Source: Acidimicrobiaceae bacterium
GTDB lineage: Bacteria; Actinomycetota; Acidimicrobiia; Acidimicrobiales; Bog-793
Assembly (NCBI GenBank): GCA_025464005.1
Contig: JAODBO010000144.1
Coordinates: 1-64,000, forward strand
Length of the DNA stretch: 64,000 bases
Direction: 5' to 3'
Shown: piece after piece, positions 25,584-35,236 of the stretch
Numbering within the stretch: position 1 is the stretch's first letter
How the letters are laid out: each line of letters begins with the position of its first letter
Program-made: the position numbers and the translations under genes
Notes under the pieces: model-generated
What the model was told of the DNA's origin: nothing
Seen by the model: only the letters and a program-made list of their open reading frames with translations
The model's database searches: none

Positions 25584-26987
25584 ATGAGTCAACGCAAGCA
25601 ACACGAGATAACAGCCGGAGATAAGGGAAGGTCACGTGGGCGCCTAAGCGGCATGTTTGGCGCTTGCCTGCTGTTCTCCACCCTGTCGGTAGCGTCTGTG
25701 TCACTTAATGGGTCGAGTTCGTCACCGAAGGTGGCTGCGAAGACGCACGCGCCTGTGACGCTCACCTACATGCTGTGGGATCCGAATCAGGAGGTGGGCT
25801 ACAAGCAATCGATAGCTCAATTCGAAAAGAAATATCCATACATCCATGTGAACGTAGAGCAGGTGACCGGGGCGGCATATTGGCAGAAGCTGACCACCTC
25901 GATAGCCGGGGGAAATGCGCCGGATCTATTTTGGGACAACTCGAGCTATTTTCCGACCTTTCTCAAGGACGGAGGACTTCTGAGCGTGGACCAATTTATC
26001 AAGAGCAACAACGTCAATCTGAGTGACTACTACAGCAGCCTGCTCCCGCTGTTTAAGAGCGGGGGTCACTACTATGGCCTCACGAAGGACTGGGACACCG
26101 TCGCGATGATCTTCAACAAGACGATGTTGAATAAGGCGGGACTCGCGCAACCAGCGAATCTCACCTGGAATCCGACGACTGGTGGCACCCTCCTAAAGTA
26201 TGCTGAGGACCTGACCTTAGATAGCAGTGGTAAGCACGCGGGTCAACCCGGATTCGATCCCAACCACATTGTGCAGTACGGGTTCTCTCCGAACCTCGCG
26301 GGTGGGAGCTGGCAAACGGGCTACGGAAACTTCCTAGCGGAGGCCGGCGTCACGTACTTCAAGAACGGCAAGTGGCAGTATGCGACTCCGACCGCCGTGC
26401 AGGTTTTCACGTTTCTGAATAATCTCGTCTATAAGTGGCATGTCGCTCCGCCGGCGACTGTCACGGCGTCGCCCACCTACAATGCAGTCACAGATTCCTT
26501 CGCCTCGGGCAAGGTTGCGATGTACATGGACGGCGACTGGGATCTCTCGACGATTGCGTCGTCGGTGAAATTCCCGTGGGGTATTGCCCCGTTGCCGAGC
26601 GGCCCGAAGGGCCGTGTGTCGGTGACAAATGGGCTCGGCATCAACGTGTACTCGCATACAAAGAATCCGCAGGCGGCTGGCTTGCTCTGGGCGTGGCTGA
26701 CGAACAAGTCGACTCAGAGCCTGATGAGCAGCGAAGGCTATGTCTGGGGCAGCATGCCTTCGGTCGATTCGCTATTCGTGAAGTATTGGAGCGGGAAGGG
26801 GCTGAACGTCTCACCTTTCCTCGAGGAGGAGAAGGGCCGGACGGTTCTCGGCGTTGAGGCGCTCAACTTTGCGCCGGCGTGGAGCGCGGCTTCCGCTGAG
26901 CTCAATCTGGTCTTCCTCAAGAATGTGCCCGTGAAGACCGGCGTCTACGCATCCGTGCAGGCGGGTAACGCCGCTCTAGGCGGATGA
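25584..26987 (+). CDS. Extracellular sugar-binding protein (family 1)
   Basis: A 467-residue binding protein. It has a basic N-terminus, a hydrophobic export segment (SGMFGACLLFSTLSVASVSL) and a probable cleavage in the AAKTHA region; no clear lipobox. The mature part starts VTLTYMLWDPNQEVGYKQSI and includes GGNAPDLFWDNSS and SGKVAMYMDGDWDLS, typical of maltose-type binding proteins. The ATG at 25584 follows AGGGAGGG, an ideal ribosome site. It feeds the two permeases upstream. Confidence 0.92.
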   Translation: MSQRKQHEITAGDKGRSRGRLSGMFGACLLFSTLSVASVSLNGSSSSPKVAAKTHAPVTLTYMLWDPNQEVGYKQSIAQFEKKYPYIHVNVEQVTGAAYWQKLTTSIAGGNAPDLFWDNSSYFPTFLKDGGLLSVDQFIKSNNVNLSDYYSSLLPLFKSGGHYYGLTKDWDTVAMIFNKTMLNKAGLAQPANLTWNPTTGGTLLKYAEDLTLDSSGKHAGQPGFDPNHIVQYGFSPNLAGGSWQTGYGNFLAEAGVTYFKNGKWQYATPTAVQVFTFLNNLVYKWHVAPPATVTASPTYNAVTDSFASGKVAMYMDGDWDLSTIASSVKFPWGIAPLPSGPKGRVSVTNGLGINVYSHTKNPQAAGLLWAWLTNKSTQSLMSSEGYVWGSMPSVDSLFVKYWSGKGLNVSPFLEEEKGRTVLGVEALNFAPAWSAASAELNLVFLKNVPVKTGVYASVQAGNAALGG

Positions 26988-26992
26988 TCGAG

Positions 26993-27030
26993 AGAGCCCC
27001 GCGCCTTGATCGGCGCGGGGCTCTTTCGTT
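26993..27030 (+). terminator. Strong intrinsic-type terminator after the binding-protein gene
   Basis: AGAGCCCCGCGCC (26993-27005) and GGCGCGGGGCTCT (27012-27024) are exact 13-bp inverses around a 6-base loop, followed by TTCGTT. It lies inside the gene string, between the transporter genes and the dehydrogenase, so it probably lowers expression of the distal genes or stabilises the 3' end of the transporter message. Confidence 0.75.
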
Positions 27031-27082
27031 CAACTGGGTCAACCATCATGAAAGAGCTAGCTCAGGAGAGGGTGCAAGGCGA

Positions 27083-28264
27083 ATGGCGGATATCCAATTC
27101 GGTGTTATCGGCAACGGGCTGAGGGGACCGCTGGCACGCATCGCACATCAGCCTGAGAAGGGCTTACGTGTCACGGTAGTTTGCGACATAGCTCCGGCGA
27201 ATCTGTCCAACGCGACAGAGTGGTACGGCAACGACGTAACGACGACTGGCGACTACCGCGAGCTGTTGGCAGATGGTGACATCGACGCCGTGTTCATTCT
27301 GACTCCCGATTATCTGCATGAAGAACACGCGTGCGCTGCGCTCGAGGCTGGTAAGGGTGTTTACCTGGAGAAGCCGATGGCGATCACTGTCGAAGGAGCG
27401 ACGAGAATCCTTCAGACCGCTGCGAGGACAGGCAGCACACTGTATGTGGGACATAATATGCGCCACGCAAATTATGTTCTTGAGATGAAGCGGCTGATCG
27501 ATCGAGGAGACATCGGCAAGGTGATGGCCATATGGTGCCGACACTTTGTCGGCAATGGCGGTGATTTCTATTTCCGCGACTGGCATGCGGATCGCCGCTT
27601 CAGCAACACGTTATTGCTGCAGAAGGGCGCCCATGATATCGACGTAATTCACTGGCTCGGGGGTGGATACGCCACGGCCACACAGGCGTTCGGCGGTGGC
27701 TTCGTGTACGCTAACAGCGCGCATCGTCGGGTGGGACCGGCGCCTTCGCCCGCCTGGAGTGAAGATGATTTGCTCACGCATTGGCCCCCTCGCGAGCTGC
27801 CTGGTGTGAACCCGGTGGTCGACGTCGAGGACCTGTCTTTGGTCCAGATGCAACTCGATAACGGCGTGCTGGCCACCTACGATCAGTGCCACTTCACACC
27901 GGATTACTGGCGGAATTTCACGGTGATCGGCGATGAAGGGAGGCTTGAGAACTTTGGAAATGGTGAGCCCGGCACCGTCATCCGCGTCTGGAATCGGCGT
28001 AGTTCCTATGAGCCATCGGGTGACCTCCGTGTGACAGTGGCGCAAGGCTTGGGTGGTCATGGGGGCGCGGACGAACGCTGTGTGGCCGAGTTCGTCGGTC
28101 TCCTGAGGGGATTGGAAGGACCGACGGTGACCTCACCCGTTGCGGCGTGGCATGCCGTCGCTACCGCGTGTGCGGCGAGCGCCTCGCTGCGTGCAGGCGG
28201 TGGTGTGGAGCGTACCGCGGAGCTCGACCGTGCGACGGCAGGTTTGTCTCGCGAGGCTGGTTGA
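27083..28264 (+). CDS. Gfo/Idh/MocA-family NAD(P)-dependent oxidoreductase
   Basis: A 393-residue dehydrogenase with an N-terminal Rossmann fold (FGVIGNGLRGPLARIA; AVFILTPDYLHEEHACAALEAGKGVYLEKPMAI, the EKP motif) and a C-terminal alpha/beta substrate domain (HDIDVIHWLGGG). The ATG at 27083 follows AGGAGAGGG. In an amino-sugar island it may oxidise or epimerise a sugar, or remove a blocking group; the exact substrate is not readable. It follows the terminator-like hairpin. Confidence 0.88.
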   Translation: MADIQFGVIGNGLRGPLARIAHQPEKGLRVTVVCDIAPANLSNATEWYGNDVTTTGDYRELLADGDIDAVFILTPDYLHEEHACAALEAGKGVYLEKPMAITVEGATRILQTAARTGSTLYVGHNMRHANYVLEMKRLIDRGDIGKVMAIWCRHFVGNGGDFYFRDWHADRRFSNTLLLQKGAHDIDVIHWLGGGYATATQAFGGGFVYANSAHRRVGPAPSPAWSEDDLLTHWPPRELPGVNPVVDVEDLSLVQMQLDNGVLATYDQCHFTPDYWRNFTVIGDEGRLENFGNGEPGTVIRVWNRRSSYEPSGDLRVTVAQGLGGHGGADERCVAEFVGLLRGLEGPTVTSPVAAWHAVATACAASASLRAGGGVERTAELDRATAGLSREAG

Positions 28265-28488
28265 TGCGCACTGTCGGGTCTCCGGACGGCCAAGTTAGCG
28301 GGAAGGGACCTCGTCCGGTCGAGGAAAGATGAGCTGGCGCGCCGAACGTCCTTCAACGTCATCAGGCCGGGCGTTGTTGATCGGAAAGCGGAGTGACCAC
28401 CTGTCCCGCAGAACATTATCGGTGCACTCAGAGGTCTGGCCGTACTTGTCGGACGGGGTTCGGCGCGTCGCGGGCGAAGGAGGGCACG

Positions 28489-29733
28489 ATGGGTCGTGTG
28501 ACGCTGTTCCGTGACTGTCGACTGGTGTTGCCCGGTCGCGTCATTGAGTGCGGCTGGCTGCAGGTTCGAGGCGGCGCTATTGCCGCCCTCGGGGAAGGGG
28601 ACCCGCCACAAGACACGCGAGATCTCGCGGCGGAGGCTGTGGGTGAGAGCGCACAGCGTGCGCACCGGACGATTGTTCCTGGCTTCGTCGACCTCCACGT
28701 TCACGGAGGAGGAGGGAGGCGCTTCGAGGAGGGCAATCGGGGAGCCACCGAGGAGGTGGTACAGCTACATCGCGTGCACGGCACGACGACTCAGCTCGCG
28801 AGCGTCTGCGCCGGACAGCCGGAGTCCATGTTGGCGGCCACGGCTTCGCTAAGAGGTCTGGTGGCGGAAGGACTGTTGGCCGGGATCCATCTTGAAGGAC
28901 CATTCCTCAGCCGGGTCCGCTGTGGAGCTCAGGATCCGGCGAGCTTGCGTGCCCCCGATCTAAAGCTGCTCGCCGAATTGCTGAGTGCAGGAGAAGGAAC
29001 TGTCCGTGTCGTTACAGTCGCTCCAGAACTGCCAGGCGCTCTCAGACTTGTAGAGGCGATTGTGGATGTCGGCGGTGTGGTGGCGATCGGCCACACGGAT
29101 GCCTCCTACTCGGTGACGATGGATGCGATCGAGGCGGGAGCGCGCGTGGCGACGCACTTATTCAACGGAATGCGGCCCATCCACCATCGCGAGCCCGGGG
29201 TGGTGGTGGCGGTGCTAGAGGATGAGCGCGTCGTCCTTGAGCTTGTGAATGACGGATACCACCTTGCCGACCCAATAATGCGGATGGCCTGGCGCCTCGC
29301 AGGTCCGCAGCGCATCGCGCTCGTCACCGATGCCATGGAGGCCGCCGGGGTCGGCGATGGTCTGTACGGACTCGGCGAGCACCAAGTGCTGGTCGAGGCG
29401 GGGAGGGCGATGCTCGCTGACGGCTCCTCCCTCGCAGGCAGTTCGCTGACGATGGACCGCGCCCTGCAACGTGCCGTCGTCAACTTGGGTGTCTCGCTCC
29501 TCGACGCGGTCCAGGCTGCATCGACGGTTCCGGCGCGCGTGCTTGGGATGCAGGGCGATCGAGGAGCTCTTGCAACCGGCTTGCGAGCGGATCTGGTGGT
29601 GCTGAATGAAGAGCTTGACGTCGAGGGAGTAATGATTGAAGGACAATGGGTGGACCGTACCCGCGAGGCACCGAAGCCGGCGGACGTGCTACCTCGCGCG
29701 AGTGCTGGCGAGCGGCCAGTTCCGTCCGGTTAG
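28489..29733 (+). CDS. nagA: N-acetylglucosamine/galactosamine-6-phosphate deacetylase
   Basis: A 414-residue amidohydrolase that removes acetate from an N-acetylhexosamine-6-phosphate. The metal HxH is FVDLHVHGGGG, then GIHLEGPFLS, AIGHTDASY, THLFNGMRP, and the catalytic Asp in LVTDAMEAAG. All are canonical NagA/AgaA blocks. The ATG at 28489 follows GAAGGAGG. Its product would be the substrate of the SIS protein at 22593. Confidence 0.93.
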   Translation: MGRVTLFRDCRLVLPGRVIECGWLQVRGGAIAALGEGDPPQDTRDLAAEAVGESAQRAHRTIVPGFVDLHVHGGGGRRFEEGNRGATEEVVQLHRVHGTTTQLASVCAGQPESMLAATASLRGLVAEGLLAGIHLEGPFLSRVRCGAQDPASLRAPDLKLLAELLSAGEGTVRVVTVAPELPGALRLVEAIVDVGGVVAIGHTDASYSVTMDAIEAGARVATHLFNGMRPIHHREPGVVVAVLEDERVVLELVNDGYHLADPIMRMAWRLAGPQRIALVTDAMEAAGVGDGLYGLGEHQVLVEAGRAMLADGSSLAGSSLTMDRALQRAVVNLGVSLLDAVQAASTVPARVLGMQGDRGALATGLRADLVVLNEELDVEGVMIEGQWVDRTREAPKPADVLPRASAGERPVPSG

Positions 29734-29850
29734 TTATGGAGCGCGCGCACGACTCCTCATGCAGTGAGGCCCTAAAGAGTTCCGTGAGCATCGCGCTCCG
29801 GCGGGGCGTGCAGGGATCAGATATCAAAGGCGTCCATCGGGAGGTTCATC

Positions 29851-30621
29851 ATGGCGGTGCTCGACATGTTCGCGCTAGACGGCAAAGTGGCTGTGGTGAC
29901 TGGTGGTAGCCGAGGATTGGGACGCGCGTTCGCGTTGGCGCTAGCCGAAGCGGGAGCCGATGTTGCCGTCACTGCGACTTCGCAGGAGGGGGCCGAGCGG
30001 ACGGCCAATCAGATTCGCGAGCTGGGCCGCAGGTCTCTCGCCATTGAGGCTGACGTCCGCAACCCCGCTCGTGCCGAGGAGACCGTCAATCGAGTCAATA
30101 GCGAGCTCGGGCCGATCGATATCCTCATTAATAATGCGGGCGTCTCGATCCATGCGCCGGCGCTGGAGGTCGCCATTGAGGATTGGAACACCGTCTGGGA
30201 TGTGAACGTCACCGGCGTATGGAATTACAGTCGCGCGGTCGCGCGACTGATGATCGATCGTGGGCTCGGTGGCTCGATCGTAAACATCGGCTCGATGTCC
30301 GGCCTGATTGTCAATCGCCCGCAGTGGCAGCCGGCCTACAACGCATCGAAGGCCGCAGTGCACCACCTGACGAGGTCGCTTGCGGCGGAATGGGCTCCTT
30401 ATCAGATCCGCGTGAACGCCCTAGCGCCAGGCTACGTTGCTGTCGATGCTGCGCAGGAGATGCCCCCGGCGTTCAAACAGCGGTGGATCGAAGATGTTCC
30501 GATGCGTCGAGTCGCCGTCCCGGAAGAGTTAGGGGCTTCGATCGTCTATCTCGCAAGCAATGCCTCGAGCTTCATGACTGGCGCCGTCATTGTGGCTGAC
30601 GGCGGATACGTCGTTTTTTAA
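29851..30621 (+). CDS. Short-chain dehydrogenase/reductase
   Basis: A 256-residue classical SDR: cofactor motif VVTGGSRGLGRAFA, NNAG in ILINNAGVSI, catalytic Ser in VNIGSMSG, and YNASKAAVHHLTRSL with the Tyr and Lys. The C-terminus VIVADGGYVVF is normal. It lies 117 bases after nagA on the same strand. Sugar or sugar-acid oxidation is plausible; the substrate is unknown. Confidence 0.9.
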   Translation: MAVLDMFALDGKVAVVTGGSRGLGRAFALALAEAGADVAVTATSQEGAERTANQIRELGRRSLAIEADVRNPARAEETVNRVNSELGPIDILINNAGVSIHAPALEVAIEDWNTVWDVNVTGVWNYSRAVARLMIDRGLGGSIVNIGSMSGLIVNRPQWQPAYNASKAAVHHLTRSLAAEWAPYQIRVNALAPGYVAVDAAQEMPPAFKQRWIEDVPMRRVAVPEELGASIVYLASNASSFMTGAVIVADGGYVVF

Positions 30622-30805
30622 TTTCCACTGCTGACCGTCTGAGTCTCTTGCACGAGGAGTTCGCCGGTTTCGCATGACGGTGGTCGACACAACGGTTCGG
30701 CAACGCCTCAAGTCGCCCCAAAAGAGCTGACAGGTCATGGGCGGCGAACTCACGCCGAGACCTCGCGCGTCCGGCGCACTTCGATCCCAGCCCCCTTTGT
30801 TTCGC

Positions 30806-31651
30806 CTACAAGTCTGTGTCCGCCCCGATCGCGACGAGAATCCTTCCCACGGTGCTCGAGATGGCGTCCCGACCGGGCGCCATAAATACCCTGGGATCGA
30901 CGGAATCGGTGCCGTCGAGAGCGGTTCGGACAGCGCCCACGAAGACCTGGTTGAGCTGAGTGCCAACGTTGATCTTTACCATCCCGGCCCGGACTGCATT
31001 ACCGAGATCATCGTCCGTAACGCCGGAGGATCCATGCATCACGAGGGGTACGGGCACGGCGTCCCGCAGTCGAGCAAGGAGCGCCAGGTCCAACTTCGCG
31101 CTCCGCTCCAGCATCGCGTGCGAGGTGCCGATGGCAACTGCCAGGGCGTCCACCCGTGTTTGCTCGACGAACTTGACCGCCTGATCAGGGTTCGTCCGCG
31201 CGCCTGGCACGTGGACGCCGGCCTTCCCGCCGATCTCGCCGAGCTCCGCTTCCATCCACATCCCCCTGGCGTGCCCCCAAGACGCCACTTGCATTGTTTC
31301 GGCGACGTTCCGATCGTAGGGCAGGGTGGAGCCGTCGAACATTAACGAGGTGATCCCCAATGCTTGGGCCTCATGGCATAGCTCGACCGATGTTGCGTGG
31401 TCGAGGTGCACCGACACTGCAACGGTGGAGCTTCGGGCTATCGCAAGGCAGGCGAGGCCGATCGGTGCGAGCTGACCGAAATGGAAGCGGATTGTGTTCT
31501 CGCTCAACTGCAGGAGCACTGGCGCTCGGACCTGCTCGGCGCCTGCCACGATAGCCTCAGCGTGCTCGATTCCGATTACGTTGAAGGCCCCGATGCCGAA
31601 GTTCCTGGCGATCGCGTGGGAGATAATATCGCCGGTCGTGCTCAGTCCCAC
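30806..31651 (-). CDS. Class II ketose-bisphosphate aldolase (tagatose/fructose type)
   Basis: A 281-residue zinc aldolase of the KbaY/GatY/FbaA family. The zinc ligands are in VSVHLDHATS and the later GSSGVTDDDL block preceded by VMHG; SLMFDGSTLPYDRNV and MVKINVGTQLN are also canonical. It would cleave tagatose- or fructose-1,6-bisphosphate to triose phosphates, completing the amino-sugar route. The GTG start follows GGAG at 5 bases. It is the only island gene convergent on the SDR, so it has its own promoter. Confidence 0.9.
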   Translation of the reverse strand: MGLSTTGDIISHAIARNFGIGAFNVIGIEHAEAIVAGAEQVRAPVLLQLSENTIRFHFGQLAPIGLACLAIARSSTVAVSVHLDHATSVELCHEAQALGITSLMFDGSTLPYDRNVAETMQVASWGHARGMWMEAELGEIGGKAGVHVPGARTNPDQAVKFVEQTRVDALAVAIGTSHAMLERSAKLDLALLARLRDAVPVPLVMHGSSGVTDDDLGNAVRAGMVKINVGTQLNQVFVGAVRTALDGTDSVDPRVFMAPGRDAISSTVGRILVAIGADTDL

Positions 31652-32396
31652 AGATGCTCCTCATGCTTGGCTAGCGCAAGACTGGGCTGGACTTGTTTGA
31701 CTCGCCATATCTGCGCCTAGATGCGTCTCGTGCCGAATAGCGCGTTGTTCGGATCGACCACGGACTACTCGACGAACCGTACTCATGGTAGTACCCAACG
31801 AGAGTCTCATCGCCGTTGACCGAGCTCGAACGGCCGGATGCCGATGAGTTTCTCCGGGAGATTACCCACGGCATATGTGCTTTAACAACTTTGGCGGAGG
31901 AGGTCCCGTTGGTGTCCGCGATGGACACGTTATTGGAAATGACTTATCAAGAGGAACATCTCGTCACCGACACCGATGAGGCAACGCCGGGCTTTAGTAC
32001 ATATGAAGTCACTGCGGGCCTGCACGGCGTCGGGAAGCGCTCGATGATCCCCCCGAGCGGGTCGTCACAGCGCGCGGAGGAGCCGATGTCGCGGTAGCAG
32101 CGTTCCACAGTATGTGGATATGGCCGCGGTTGCCGTGAATGCCCACCATGTTGTCGACGACTTTCTCCGGCCCCCTCTAGGCGGGCGGCGACTTCATCCC
32201 AGCCTGCGTCAGGCCGGATGGAGCTCGTATCCGCCGAGTGGCCCGTCGTTGTCCTGCGGCGCACCAAGCGGCACACCGACTGACCCGTGCGGCGTGAGAG
32301 TCCGCCGCATCGCATTGAACCCTGAGCGAGCTGAATCCGAGGGTCCCTTCTATGACGCGAGCAGCTCGTGAACGCGTGGAATCACCTGGGTCTCGC
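31652..32396. other. Region upstream of aldolase, no clear gene
   Basis: Open frames here show no family motif. GTACTCATGGTAGTAC (31779-31794) is a partial palindrome about 130 bases before the aldolase start and could be an operator. GC is lower than in the adjacent cluster. Confidence 0.45.
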
Positions 32397-32666
32397 CCCT
32401 CGGCCGACCTGCGACCGCCGGAGCTGGCCCGCGCCCATCTGCTCTACGGCGAACGGCCACGCCGCGAGCGGCCGAACGCCCGCTTGCAGTTGCGCGCCGC
32501 CCACGACATGTTGGACGCCATGGGCATCGAGGCGTTCGCCGAGCTCGCTCGGCGCGAGCTCGTTGCCACCGGCGAGACCGCTCAAAAACGCTCTGTCGAG
32601 ACGGACAACGAGCTCACCGCTCAGGAGGCCCCGATCGCATGGCTCGCCCGCGACGGCCTCTGCGCT
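32397..32666 (+). pseudogene. Relic of a large LuxR-type (MalT/LAL) regulator
   Basis: One frame reads ELARAHLLYGERPRRERP, then LQLRAAHDMLDAMGIEAFAE, then ELTAQEAPIAWLARDGL. This is the region just before and at the start of the LuxR helix-turn-helix in large ATP-binding regulators. The sequence breaks off directly before the DNA-binding helix (SNPEIG... is missing), and the ATPase part is absent upstream. A fragment left by deletion at the border between the two catabolic clusters. Confidence 0.65.
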
Positions 32667-32749
32667 ACGGGTCCTCGTGGATTCGTTACGTCAAGTAATC
32701 GGGCACCGCGAGATGACCGGGTGGGGGAAGGGTCGCGTACGATCTTCCT

Positions 32750-33082
32750 ATGCCCGAACCACAGCGACTCGCGTCCGTGATCCGAGTTCGACCGGACCGA
32801 GTCGAAGAGTACGTGCAGCTGCACAGCGCGGTGTGGCCAGAAGTCCTCGAGGCGCTCAGGCAAGCCCACATGACCAACTATTCGATATATCTCCACGGCG
32901 ATCTGCTGTTCAGCTACGTGGAATATCGAGGTAGCGACCTTACGACCGACCTGGCATCCATCGCTGATGACCCGGCGACAAAGCGATGGTGGTCGCTCAC
33001 CGGCCCAATGCAAGAGACGCTTCGTGCCGCGGACGACGAAGACTGGTGGCTCCCGATTGGAGAGGTGTTCCATCTTGAGTAG
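32750..33082 (+). CDS. rhaM: L-rhamnose mutarotase
   Basis: A 110-residue member of the RhaM (DUF718) family, which interconverts alpha and beta anomers of L-rhamnose. Visible marks are VIRVRPDRVEEYVQLHSAVWPEVLEAL, with the catalytic His region HSAVWPEV, then MTNYSIYLHGDLLFSYVEY, then RWWSLTGPMQ. Length is normal. It is the first gene of the sugar-acid cluster and suggests that a 6-deoxyhexose is among its substrates. Confidence 0.88.
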   Translation: MPEPQRLASVIRVRPDRVEEYVQLHSAVWPEVLEALRQAHMTNYSIYLHGDLLFSYVEYRGSDLTTDLASIADDPATKRWWSLTGPMQETLRAADDEDWWLPIGEVFHLE

Positions 33083-33398
33083 GAGCTCACGATCCATCCC
33101 GCAGGTCCACAATCTGTTCTTCACTGGGTGATGCACGCTCTCCTCGAGTATCTGACAGTTCGGAGATACCGCGGCATCGTCATGCCCCTCGTTAGCTCCC
33201 CTTTACCGTGACAGTGACAGCCCGCACGTCCATCATCCGTCCCTTATAACGGCGCAGCGCTCTCGCGGAGCGAGGTCATCGTCGGGCGCCGCCGAGATCG
33301 CCGATGGGCTCGGGACGCCGGAGTGGTGCCTGATCCAGCCGCAGACCCTTGCTCCGACCTCAGCGGTATGGCACAGTGACGCGACGAGACAAAATATT
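33083..33398. other. Upstream region of the sugar-acid operon
   Basis: No coding sequence recognised. It leads into the operator cluster at 33399-33432. Confidence 0.45.
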
Positions 33399-33432
33399 GC
33401 TCAGTCGAAAAAACGTTTCGCTGAGTGAAATT
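33399..33432 (+). promoter_or_regulatory. Putative IclR operator, dehydratase operon
   Basis: TTTCGCTGAGTGAAATT (33416-33432) is a nearly perfect palindrome; its reverse complement TTTCACTCAGCGAAA recurs upstream of the CoA-transferase-like gene (51172-51188). A second, poorer copy GCTCAGTCGAAA (33399-33410) adjoins it. The related site at 43858-43875 overlaps the IclR start codon. The position 50-80 bases before the dehydratase start fits repression. Confidence 0.65.
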
Positions 33433-33481
33433 AGTGCAAGGCAACGTGTTGGCGCGTCGTGCACAACCAGGGGAGTGGAAG

Positions 33482-35236
33482 TTGGGGGATGCCGCCAAGG
33501 TGCGGAATACGCTGGCGACAAGCCGCGTCCTGCTCGAGGGCCCGGCACGGGCGCCCGCACGTTCGTACTTGAGGAACATCGGATACAACAGCGAGGACCT
33601 CGAACGCGCGATCATCGGCGTCGCCCACTGTTTCACCGACACCTCGCCGTGCAACATCAACCATCGCGAGCTCGCCGATCAGGTGAAGTCGGGCACGCGC
33701 GCGGCGGGCGGCACGCCGATGGAGTTCTCGACGATCGCCGTCGCCGACGGGATCGTCATGGGCACGGCCGGGATGCGCGCCTCGCTGATCAGTCGTGAGG
33801 TCATCGCCGACTCGATCGAGCTGATGGCGATTGGCCACTACTTCGACGCTCTCGTCTGCATAACAGGTTGTGACAAGACGACTCCCGCTGCGGCGATGGC
33901 GCTCGCCCGACTCAACCGGCCGGGGCTCATCGCCTACAGCGGCACCGTCCTGCCCGGCCGTTTTCGCGGTCGGGATGTCGCCGCGGGCGAGATGTACGAG
34001 GCGGTCGGTGAGTACGCGGCCGGGACGCTGTCGCTCGCCGACCTCTCCGAGATGGAGGCGGTGGCCTGCCCCGGCGCCGGCGCGTGTGGCGGCCAGTACA
34101 CGGCCAACACCATGTCGATGGCGATGGAGGCGATCGGCCTCTCCCCGGTGGGGTTCAACTCGATCCCCGCCACCGCGCCGGAGAAGCAGGAACGTGCCGC
34201 GGGGCTCGGTGCGATCGCGCTCGACCTCATCGAGTCCGACCTTCGCCCGAGCGCGATCCTCACAAGAACGGCGTTCGAGAATGCCACTGCGGCGGTCGCA
34301 GCTTCGGGCGGTTCGACCAACGCCGTCCTGCACCTGCTCGCCCTCGCCCACGAGGTCGGCGTCGACTTCGACCTCGACGACATCGACGAGATCTCCCGGC
34401 GGACCCCGCTCATCTGCGATCTCAAGCCGGGCGGGGCCTTCGCGGCCAGCTCGCTGCACGAGGCGGGCGGCACGCCGCTCGTACTGCGCCGGCTCATCGA
34501 GAGCGGCCACGTCGACGGGACGGCCCTGACTGTAACCGGCACGACGCTCGGGGCGGCCTGCGAGGCTGCGGTCGAGCGACCCGGCCAGCAGGTGGTCGCG
34601 TCCGCGTCCCGTCCGTTCGCCCCGGAAGGTGGCCTTGCCGTGCTCTGGGGCAATCTCGCTCCCGAGGGCGCCGTGACGAAGATCGCCCACTCGGGGCTCC
34701 TCGCACTCCGCGGCCCTGCTCGGATCTTCGAGTGCGAAGAGGACGCGATCGAGGCGGTTCTCAGCCGAGCGGTTGTCGCGGGTGACGTCGTGGTGATCCG
34801 CCACGAGGGACCGCGCGGCGGACCGGGGATGCGAGAGATGTTGCAAGTGACGTCTGCCATAGTCGGCGAGGGTCTCGGCGGCAGCGTTGCCCTCGTGACC
34901 GACGGACGTTTCTCGGGTGCGACGAGAGGACTTATGGTGGGACACGTCAGCCCGGAGGCCGCCGTCGGCGGCCCGATCGCCCGACTCGTCGACGGTGACA
35001 TCATCTCCATCGACATCGCGGCGCGGCGCCTGGAGGTCGAAGGCGTGGACCTCGACGACCGGGCGCTGTCGGTCCGCCCGGCGTTCGCAACGGGGGGCGC
35101 GCTTGCCCACTACGCGCTCCTCGTGGGTTCCGCGTCGAGGGGGGCGGTGCTCGCCGGCCTCGATGGTGGCGAGTCAGATCAGGTGTTGGCGGCGACGCGA
35201 CCGGAGTCAGTCCGGTCGCAGAGGGAGGCGAAGTGA
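33482..35236 (+). CDS. IlvD/Edd-family sugar-acid dehydratase
   Basis: An iron-sulfur dehydratase of about 584 residues that would convert an aldonate to its 2-keto-3-deoxy form. Cluster cysteines are seen in [22 protein letters not shown] and [28 protein letters not shown] and [17 protein letters not shown] are the other family blocks. The TTG at 33482 is selected because GGGGAG lies 6 bases upstream; GTG at 33500 is an alternative, and the GTG at 33425 lies inside the operator and is unlikely. It overlaps the CoA-transferase start by 4 bp. Substrate not readable. Confidence 0.88.
   Translation: MGDAAKVRNTLATSRVLLEGPARAPARSYLRNIGYNSEDLERAIIGVAHCFTDTSPCNINHRELADQVKSGTRAAGGTPMEFSTIAVADGIVMGTAGMRASLISREVIADSIELMAIGHYFDALVCITGCDKTTPAAAMALARLNRPGLIAYSGTVLPGRFRGRDVAAGEMYEAVGEYAAGTLSLADLSEMEAVACPGAGACGGQYTANTMSMAMEAIGLSPVGFNSIPATAPEKQERAAGLGAIALDLIESDLRPSAILTRTAFENATAAVAASGGSTNAVLHLLALAHEVGVDFDLDDIDEISRRTPLICDLKPGGAFAASSLHEAGGTPLVLRRLIESGHVDGTALTVTGTTLGAACEAAVERPGQQVVASASRPFAPEGGLAVLWGNLAPEGAVTKIAHSGLLALRGPARIFECEEDAIEAVLSRAVVAGDVVVIRHEGPRGGPGMREMLQVTSAIVGEGLGGSVALVTDGRFSGATRGLMVGHVSPEAAVGGPIARLVDGDIISIDIAARRLEVEGVDLDDRALSVRPAFATGGALAHYALLVGSASRGAVLAGLDGGESDQVLAATRPESVRSQREAK

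Noticed and set aside
33431-35110. 559-codon minus-strand open frame opposite the dehydratase
   Set aside because: Antisense shadow of a clear IlvD/Edd gene; no motif or ribosome site.
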